From DATLCI01 sp035526435 (GTDB taxonomy: Bacteria > Acidobacteriota > Terriglobia > Terriglobales > Acidobacteriaceae), in the NCBI GenBank assembly GCA_035526435.1, contig DATLCI010000199.1:1-6181 (forward strand): a stretch of DNA of 6,181 bases, in the 5' to 3' direction. Made by a program: the position numbers and the translations under genes. Numbering within the stretch: the stretch's first letter is position 1; each line of letters starts with the position of its first letter. Under the pieces are notes generated by a model. The model had not been told where the DNA came from, did no database searches, and saw only the letters and a list, made by a program, of their open reading frames with translations. Below, piece after piece: positions 1 to 4,297 of the stretch.

Positions 1-240
1 GCCGCCCATCTGCTTGACTAGGATCTCCTGCCCAGCTTCGCCTTTGAGGGAATGCTGCACGCGAAAACGAGTGATGGTGTAGATGAGGGCATGATCGGAA
101 TCCCATTCGGTCCAGGCTTCAGTAGCCTGCGCAAGCACAACATGGGTGGAGGCGCGCGTGAGCCGCTCCACCGACATGGGGACGATAGTAGTAGCCAAGA
201 GCTGTCCGCAGAGCAACAGCAGGCAGAGGAAGGTCTTCAT
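1..240 (-). CDS. Secreted protein of unknown function, 3' part cut by window edge
   Basis: Reading the minus strand from the ATG at 240 gives 80 codons without a stop up to the window edge, so the C-terminus is missing. The N-terminus is a clear Sec signal peptide: MKTF followed by a hydrophobic core, with probable cleavage after LLA at about residue 16. The mature part begins TTIVPMSVERLTRAS and continues with a THVVLAQ strand, IYTITRFRV, SLKGEAGQEILV and a GG near the edge. This layout (signal peptide, 'P-S-E-L-T-R-S', 'Y-T-F-V-LKG', GG) resembles uncharacterised exported beta-rich proteins that I recall from acidobacteria and other soil bacteria; that is memory of a pattern, not a search. 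The start is firm: a GAGGTGAT Shine-Dalgarno lies just upstream, and the ATG overlaps the TGA of the upstream lipoprotein gene as ATGA, which implies translational coupling. The function is unknown. The missing part could carry a further domain. Confidence 0.8.
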   Translation of the reverse strand, partial: MKTFLCLLLLCGQLLATTIVPMSVERLTRASTHVVLAQATEAWTEWDSDHALIYTITRFRVQHSLKGEAGQEILVKQMGG

Positions 241-812
241 GGGATCACCTCGAGACCCCCGGTGAAGGCCGTGATGTCGTCATTGGCGGAGCGCAGGTAA
301 ACGGTGCGCGCGCCGAGCGCAGCGGACCCGCTTACAGCGGCATCAAAAGCGACCCCGGCGGTGCCGTCCGTCGCGGTAACGCTGCGAATGTTGCTGATGG
401 TGATGTCCTGAGGGCCGCCGACGGTGATGCGCAACGAGCCGCTTAAGGCGCGTCCGAAAAGCACGACTTTCATGGTGCTGCCGCGATGGATGACCCCGCC
501 GGAGTTGGTGGCCGTGGTCCCGGAGTTTAGGTCGGAGGTGCCCAAGAGTTCGGCATTAGCTCCGGCGCTGGTACCGGGTGAGGCGACATTGATATCAATG
601 CTACTGGCAGTCTGGCCAGAGCTCACGTTGACGACCCGCAGAGCTTGCACGGGCGAAGTGACCGTACCTCCGTTGCCGGGAGCAGTATTGGACGGGTTGG
701 GACTGGGCGTGGATTGGACGGGAGTGGGCGAGCCTCCTCCGCACCCTGCCAGCAGGAGCAGGACCAGGGCGAAACTTCGAGTATCCAAACTGCTGGGGAG
801 AGATTTCCGCAA
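237..812 (-). CDS. Lipoprotein with Ser/Pro/Gly linker and TIG/IPT-like beta domain
   Basis: This is a predicted envelope lipoprotein of 191 residues when started at the TTG at 812. The signal peptide is MRKSLPSSLDTRSF, then a hydrophobic ALVLLLLAG, with a lipobox LAGC placing the lipidated Cys at residue 24. Residues 25-54 are a low-complexity Gly/Ser/Pro/Thr/Asn linker. The rest is beta-rich and ends in ALGARTVYLRS followed by a TGGLEVIP strand. That ending is typical of IPT/TIG-like Ig-fold domains, where 'A-LG-R-V-V' precedes a final 'GGF-V' strand. I prefer TTG 812 over the in-frame GTG at 866 because GAGGTG lies 4 bases before the TTG and because it gives a normal-length signal peptide. 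The GTG start would add 18 residues including a second short hydrophobic stretch. The gene is coupled to the downstream exported gene by an ATGA overlap, so the two products may work together at the cell surface. Its specific role is unknown. Confidence 0.8.
   Translation of the reverse strand: MRKSLPSSLDTRSFALVLLLLAGCGGGSPTPVQSTPSPNPSNTAPGNGGTVTSPVQALRVVNVSSGQTASSIDINVASPGTSAGANAELLGTSDLNSGTTATNSGGVIHRGSTMKVVLFGRALSGSLRITVGGPQDITISNIRSVTATDGTAGVAFDAAVSGSAALGARTVYLRSANDDITAFTGGLEVIP
244..251 (-). promoter_or_regulatory. Shine-Dalgarno GAGGTGAT inside the lipoprotein gene, serving the downstream exported gene
   Basis: On the minus strand GAGGTGATCCC leads directly into the ATG at 240, leaving 5 bases between GAGGTG and the start. 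The site lies within the last codons of the upstream lipoprotein gene, consistent with coupled translation through the ATGA overlap. Confidence 0.7.
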
Positions 813-816
813 GGCA

Positions 817-822
817 CACCTC
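817..822 (-). promoter_or_regulatory. Shine-Dalgarno GAGGTG deciding the TTG start of the lipoprotein gene
   Basis: On the minus strand GAGGTG is followed by TGCC and then TTG at 812. It is the only good ribosome binding site near the possible starts of this gene; nothing comparable precedes the alternative GTG at 866. The spacing of 4 bases is slightly short. Confidence 0.6.
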
Positions 823-869
823 AGTGCGTGTAATAAGAGATGCTGGCGGCTTAGAGCCTGTTGCACCAG

Positions 870-883
870 CGCGCGGCCGCGCG
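870..883. repeat. 14-bp perfect palindrome in the divergent intergenic region
   Basis: CGCGCGGCCGCGCG equals its own reverse complement. It lies between the divergent starts of the lipoprotein gene and mutY, upstream of the putative mutY -35 element. It could be an operator for either direction or a chance product of GC-rich sequence; no function can be read from it. Confidence 0.5.
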
Positions 884-895
884 GGGATGGGCCGA

Positions 896-924
896 TTGCG
901 CGGGCCGCTCGGCTTACCTAGAAT
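896..924 (+). promoter_or_regulatory. Putative sigma-70-type promoter of mutY, nearly leaderless
   Basis: A -35-like TTGCGC (896-901) is separated by exactly 17 bases from a -10-like TAGAAT (919-924). A start site about 7 bases past the -10 box would fall near 931, only a few bases before the ATG at 934. The mutY mRNA would then have almost no leader, in agreement with the lack of a strong Shine-Dalgarno there. The match to consensus is partial and no experimental support is available. Confidence 0.45.
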
Positions 925-933
925 GAGAATTCC

Positions 934-1926
934 ATGCCCAACTTGACGGCGCCGCAGCTGGCAAAACTCTTAAAAGTGAAGGTGGCATTCCGGGCGCGGC
1001 TCATCCGCTGGTATGAGCGGAAGGGGCGGGCATTGCCTTGGCGCGAGACCCGCGACCCGTATCGCATATGGGTCTCTGAGATCATGCTGCAACAGACCCG
1101 GGTGAATGCGGTGATGGGACACTATCGGCGGTTCCTGGAGCAGTTCCCAACGGTCGGCGACCTGGCCGCATCTTCCGAAGCGGATGTTCTGGCTGCATGG
1201 AGCGGGCTGGGATATTACCGCCGGGCGCGGATGATGCGGGCCGCAGCGCAGCAGATCGTGAATGAGCATGGCGGGAAATTTCCCGGGAGTGCGAAGGAGT
1301 TGCTGGCGTTACCGGGCATCGGCCGCTATACCGCGGCGGCGATCGCGAGCATCGCGCACGACGAGCCGCGCGCGGTGGTGGACGGCAACGTAGAGCGCGT
1401 GGTGCAGCGGATCGCAGGTACAGCCGTTCCGCAAGCGGCGGTTTGGGCGTTCGCGCAGGCGATGATCGGCAGGCGACGTCCGGGAGATTTCAACCAGGCG
1501 ATGATGGAGCTGGGCGCGACGGTATGCACGCCGGTGAGTCCGGAATGTGGGCGGTGTCCCGTGCGCGACGCTTGCCGGAGCGAGGGAAAGGGTCCGCGCG
1601 TGAAACCCAGAGCGGCGCGGAAGCATGCGGTACTCGCCTATGCGTTCGCGCGCAAAGGCGATGCGGTGCGTTTGGTGCGGCGGGCAGACGATGCGCGTCT
1701 GATGGCGGGCATGTGGGAGCTGCCGGAGGTTGAAGGCGTCGAAGCGAAAGCGTTGCTGCGGCTAAAACATTCCATCACTACGACGGACTACGTGGTGCAT
1801 ATCCATGCGGCGAAAGCAGGTGCTCGGGGCAGATGGGTGTCGCTGAGCGAGGTCTCGGCGCTGCCGCTGACCGGGCTCACCCGCAAAGTGCTGACCCGGC
1901 TGGGCGCGATTGCCAGTCCGGCGTGA
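934..1926 (+). CDS. mutY: A/G-specific adenine DNA glycosylase MutY
   Basis: MutY removes adenine mispaired with 8-oxoguanine or G, the step of base-excision repair that prevents G:C to T:A changes. The 330-residue protein is near the usual family length and is cytoplasmic. The N-terminal catalytic domain carries LPWR (34-37), then DPYRIWVSEIMLQQTRV with the catalytic Glu at 49. The helix-hairpin-helix LLALPGIGRYTAAAIASIA spans about 123-141, and the catalytic Asp is D150 in AVVDGNVERV. A 4Fe-4S cluster loop has cysteines at 198, 205, 208 and 214, the exact C-x6-C-x2-C-x5-C spacing. Residues from about 228 form the NUDIX-like C-terminal domain, with GMWELPEV at 259-266. This domain is compact, and the loop that is FSH in well-studied MutY reads ITT (281-283). 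The ATG at 934 has only a weak GAGA upstream and may be nearly leaderless. The gene is followed after 34 bases by the redoxin gene and probably heads the operon. Confidence 0.96.
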   Translation: MPNLTAPQLAKLLKVKVAFRARLIRWYERKGRALPWRETRDPYRIWVSEIMLQQTRVNAVMGHYRRFLEQFPTVGDLAASSEADVLAAWSGLGYYRRARMMRAAAQQIVNEHGGKFPGSAKELLALPGIGRYTAAAIASIAHDEPRAVVDGNVERVVQRIAGTAVPQAAVWAFAQAMIGRRRPGDFNQAMMELGATVCTPVSPECGRCPVRDACRSEGKGPRVKPRAARKHAVLAYAFARKGDAVRLVRRADDARLMAGMWELPEVEGVEAKALLRLKHSITTTDYVVHIHAAKAGARGRWVSLSEVSALPLTGLTRKVLTRLGAIASPA

Positions 1927-1948
1927 GAGGCGTTATGGTGGATGGTTC

Positions 1949-1955
1949 GGAGGAG
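1949..1955 (+). promoter_or_regulatory. Shine-Dalgarno GGAGGAG fixing the redoxin start
   Basis: GGAGGAG stands 5 bases before the ATG at 1961. It decides against an in-frame TTG at 1910, which lies inside mutY and would prepend 17 residues rich in Arg and Gly that are not part of a thioredoxin fold. Confidence 0.8.
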
Positions 1956-1960
1956 AGCCC

Positions 1961-2452
1961 ATGGCGGTCCTGACAGCGGGAGCAAGCGCGCCGGAGATAC
2001 GATTGAAGTCTACAGAGGGTAAAGATTTTTCCTTGAAAGAAGCCAACGCGCCGGTGGTGGCGGCGTTCTTTAAAGTCGGCTGCCCTACGTGCCAATATAC
2101 GTTCCCGTTCCTGGAGCGGATCCATCAGGCGTATCCGAAAGAACGGGTGCGAGTGGTAGGGATATCGCAGGACGACGCGGACAAGACCGCCGCATTCATC
2201 CAAGAATACAAACTCACTTTCCCTATCCTGCTGGACGATACCAAGAAGTATCTGGCTTCGAATGCGTATCAACTTATGCATGTGCCATCCACGTTTGTGA
2301 TCGGCAAAGATGGGAAAGTGGAAATGACGAGCATCGGCTGGGTGAAGGACGAATTCCAGCAGATCAATGAGATGGTGGCGCAGGCTGCGGGGCTTCCGGC
2401 AGCGCCGATCTTCCAGGCCGGCGAAGATGTAAAAGATTTCAAGGCAGGTTGA
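1961..2452 (+). CDS. Thioredoxin-fold redoxin (AhpC/TSA-TlpA type) with CPTC motif
   Basis: The protein has 163 residues and no signal peptide, so it is predicted to be cytoplasmic. It begins in the way usual for the redoxin/peroxiredoxin superfamily, with GASAPEIRLKSTEGKDFSL (7-25). A beta strand then leads to the active-site segment FFKVGCPTCQYTFPFLERI with the Cys pair C41 and C44. Next come RVVGISQDD (64-72), a helix, FPILLDD (87-93), and the strand HVPSTFVIGKDGKV with the cis-proline at 109. The C-xx-C pair points to a thiol-disulfide oxidoreductase or an atypical peroxiredoxin (BCP/TlpA-like). A peroxidatic Cys of the classic PxxxT-x-x-C type is not seen. The partner and substrate cannot be named. 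It lies 34 bases after mutY and 55 bases before the peptidase gene, which suggests co-transcription, possibly with a role in redox homeostasis beside oxidative DNA repair. Confidence 0.9.
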   Translation: MAVLTAGASAPEIRLKSTEGKDFSLKEANAPVVAAFFKVGCPTCQYTFPFLERIHQAYPKERVRVVGISQDDADKTAAFIQEYKLTFPILLDDTKKYLASNAYQLMHVPSTFVIGKDGKVEMTSIGWVKDEFQQINEMVAQAAGLPAAPIFQAGEDVKDFKAG

Positions 2453-2456
2453 GGGG

Positions 2457-2491
2457 CGAAGAATTAGTCCGCGGTCGCGGACCGAAGAATT
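2457..2491. repeat. 9-bp direct repeat flanking a 16-base hairpin between the redoxin and peptidase genes
   Basis: CGAAGAATT occurs at 2457-2465 and again at 2483-2491. Between the copies lies GTCCGCGGTCGCGGAC (2467-2482), two perfect 7-base arms around a 2-base centre, in practice a 6-bp stem with a 4-base loop. The unit fills most of the 55-base gap and sits just upstream of the Shine-Dalgarno of the peptidase gene. No T-tract follows, so it does not look like an intrinsic terminator. It could be an mRNA processing or attenuation structure, or a binding site. Confidence 0.5.
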
Positions 2492-2494
2492 CAT

Positions 2495-2500
2495 AAGGAG
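2495..2500 (+). promoter_or_regulatory. Shine-Dalgarno AAGGAG for the GTG-started peptidase gene
   Basis: AAGGAG is followed by 7 bases and then GTG at 2508. With the signal peptide that starts at this codon, it supports GTG as the true initiator. Confidence 0.75.
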
Positions 2501-2507
2501 AATCCCA

Positions 2508-4196
2508 GTGCGCAAGTTGCTGGCAGTGCTGATCTGCGTCGTTCTGATCTCGGCCCCGGGGGCCGCCCAGGGCAAAGCCAAGTCGAAGTCCGCGAAAGGT
2601 GTGAGTGCGGCGGCAACACCGGCGGGCGCGGCGGAGGCGATGCGCCATGTGAGCAAGGAGCGCATCCGCGAGCATATTCGTTTTTTATCGCATGACTTGC
2701 TCGAAGGGCGCGGAACGGGGCAGCGCGGCGGCGACATCGCCGCGGAGTATATCGCCAGCCAATTCGCTTTGTATGGATTGAAGCCGGCGGGCGCCAATGG
2801 GAGCTACATGCAGAAGGTCCCGCTGGTGGGCGTGACCACCGAGCCGCAGAGCACGTTCACCATTACGCCGGCGAACGGCGAAGCGATGAACCTGGCGTTC
2901 AAAGACCAGTGGGTCGCCTACAACGAGACGCTCAGCGATCGCGCAGAGATCAATGCCGACATCGTGTGGATGGGCTATGGCATCACCGCGCCGGAGTATC
3001 ACTGGGACGATTACAAGGGGATAGACGTCAAGGGAAAAGTCCTGCTGATGCTGGTGAATGAACCTTCATCCGATGACGAAAAGTTTTTTAAGGGCAAGGC
3101 GCTCACCTACTACGGGCGGTGGACTTACAAGTATGAGAACGCGGCACGACATGGCGCGGCGGGCGTGATCCTGATCCATCGCACGGACATGGCCAGCTAT
3201 GGCTGGGAGGTAGTGCGGAATTCAAATTCGGGCGAGAAGGCATATCTGCGAACGGATACTCCCAAGCTGCAGTCGGCGGGGTGGATCCAGTTGGATGTGG
3301 CCGCTAAGTTGGCAGCGGCTTCGGGCATGAAGATGGAGGAGATGTTCAAGGAAGCGACGTCGCGGGACTTCAAGCCGCGCGCGATCGGGGCGAAGCTGCG
3401 GGCGACGCTGGCCAGCAAGGTGCGTCCGATGGAATCGAATAATGTGCTGGCCATGCTGCCGGGGTCCGATGCCAAGCTGAAAGAAGAGGCCATCGTTTAC
3501 ACGGCGCATTATGACCATTTGGGGATACGGGCGGATGTGAAGGGCGACAACATCTACAACGGCGCGGATGACAACGCGACCGGCGTGGGCATATTGCTGG
3601 AGATCGCGCATGCGCTGGCGGAAGCGAAAGTGCATCCGAAGCGCTCCGTGCTATTCGCCGCGGTCACGGCGGAGGAACAAGGACTGCGCGGGTCGGAGTA
3701 CCTGGGACAGAATCCGCCGATCCCAGCGGGCAAGATTTCGCTGAACTTGAACTTTGACGACATCCCGCCGCTGGGCGATCCGGAAGAGCTGGTCGCGCTG
3801 GGCTCGGAGCGGAATGATTTTTATCCCACGGTGCAGGCGACGGCGAAGGCGTTCGGCATGGCGCTGCAACCGGACCAGCATCCTGACCGGGGCAGCTTCT
3901 ATCGTTCAGACCATTTCAGCATGTCTCGGGTAGGCGTACCGGCATTCTCGCTGAAGGAAGGCGACAAGTTCGTGGGGCATCCGACGGAGTGGGGCCGGCA
4001 AAAAGCGGAAGAGTACAACACCAAGCATTATCACCAGCCGTCAGACGAATTCGACCCGCAGGGTGATTACACGGCGAATGCGAAGCTGGCGCAGTTGCTG
4101 ATCGTGCTGGGATGGAAGGCCGCGGACCAACCGAAACTGGTGGAGTGGCTGCCGGGGGACGAATTCGAGGCCGCGCGCAAGGCCAGCAGGCAGTGA
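2508..4196 (+). CDS. Secreted M28-family zinc metallopeptidase with PA-type insert
   Basis: This 562-residue exported peptidase is probably an aminopeptidase acting in the periplasm or outside the cell. It starts with a Sec signal peptide, MRKLLAVLICVVLISAPGAA, and a Lys/Ala-rich linker (about 22-45). The family N-terminal region IRFLSHDLLEGRGTG (57-71) follows, with AAEYIASQFALYGLKPAG. Residues of about 145-300 hold a protease-associated-like insert (VWMGYGI, GIDVKGKVLLMLVN, AARHGAAGVILIH). The catalytic domain shows every expected di-zinc element: H334 in AHYDHLG, D354 in NGADDNATG, catalytic E389 with ligand E390 in AEEQGLRGSEY, an Asp at 417 or 418 in LNFDDIPPLG, and H509 in KHYHQPSDE. 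The M28 family uses two zinc ions to remove N-terminal residues; the specificity of this member cannot be read. The GTG start has a good Shine-Dalgarno. It is the third gene of a possible mutY operon, yet works in another compartment, so it may also have its own expression signals. Confidence 0.93.
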   Translation: MRKLLAVLICVVLISAPGAAQGKAKSKSAKGVSAAATPAGAAEAMRHVSKERIREHIRFLSHDLLEGRGTGQRGGDIAAEYIASQFALYGLKPAGANGSYMQKVPLVGVTTEPQSTFTITPANGEAMNLAFKDQWVAYNETLSDRAEINADIVWMGYGITAPEYHWDDYKGIDVKGKVLLMLVNEPSSDDEKFFKGKALTYYGRWTYKYENAARHGAAGVILIHRTDMASYGWEVVRNSNSGEKAYLRTDTPKLQSAGWIQLDVAAKLAAASGMKMEEMFKEATSRDFKPRAIGAKLRATLASKVRPMESNNVLAMLPGSDAKLKEEAIVYTAHYDHLGIRADVKGDNIYNGADDNATGVGILLEIAHALAEAKVHPKRSVLFAAVTAEEQGLRGSEYLGQNPPIPAGKISLNLNFDDIPPLGDPEELVALGSERNDFYPTVQATAKAFGMALQPDQHPDRGSFYRSDHFSMSRVGVPAFSLKEGDKFVGHPTEWGRQKAEEYNTKHYHQPSDEFDPQGDYTANAKLAQLLIVLGWKAADQPKLVEWLPGDEFEAARKASRQ

Positions 4197-4212
4197 CCTC
4201 TGGTTTCTGAAC

Positions 4213-4228
4213 GTTCCATTTTGGGAAC
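4213..4228 (+). terminator. Weak hairpin after the peptidase gene, possible terminator
   Basis: GTTCC (4213-4217) and GGAAC (4224-4228) can pair around ATTTTG, 16 bases after the peptidase stop codon. The following sequence is AT-rich (AATTCTTAACAATT) but has no T-run, and the stem is only 5 bp. This is a weak candidate. The 82-base gap 4197-4278 otherwise shows a short repeat of AACAATT and no convincing promoter. Confidence 0.25.
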
Positions 4229-4253
4229 AATTCTTAACAATTAAAGGGCAACC

Positions 4254-4297
4254 TTTGAGCCAGTAGTCATCTCTAAATTTGAGCCGAGGTCGGCTCA
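4254..4297. repeat. Repeated TTTGAGCC half-sites and 18-bp palindrome over the SBBP gene start
   Basis: TTTGAGCC occurs at 4254-4261 and again at 4278-4285. The second copy is the left arm of a perfect inverted repeat, TGAGCCGAGGTCGGCTCA (4280-4297), with two 8-base arms around a GG centre. The TTG start codon at 4279-4281 lies at the edge of this palindrome. Three half-sites in 44 bases could be an operator. In mRNA a hairpin here would hide the start codon. Confidence 0.5.

Noticed and set aside
52..300. 82-codon plus-strand frame at the left edge
   Set aside because: It is antisense to the signal-peptide gene on the minus strand and to the lipoprotein end, and has no ribosome binding site or recognisable motif.
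813..866. GTG 866 as start of the lipoprotein
   Set aside because: It gives an overlong signal region before the lipobox and lacks a Shine-Dalgarno. TTG 812 has GAGGTG and yields a normal 23-residue signal peptide. It is not fully excluded.
424..921. 165-codon open frame on the plus strand
   Set aside because: It runs antisense to the lipoprotein gene, which has a lipobox, linker, TIG-like ending and coupled neighbour. The plus-strand frame shows no domain.
1910..1960. Upstream TTG start for the redoxin gene
   Set aside because: It overlaps mutY and adds an Arg/Gly-rich stretch without homology, whereas the ATG at 1961 follows a strong GGAGGAG at proper spacing.
1877..2797. Long open frame of 306 codons on the minus strand
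   Set aside because: It lies antisense to the end of mutY, the whole redoxin gene and the start of the peptidase gene, all of which have recognised domains and ribosome binding sites. Its translation has no recognisable domain, so it is a shadow frame of GC-rich coding DNA.
4201..4278. Sigma-70 promoter for the SBBP gene
   Set aside because: TTAACA at 4234-4239 resembles a -35 box and CTAAAT at 4273-4278 a -10 box, but no pair has spacing near 17 bases, and the latter abuts the start codon.
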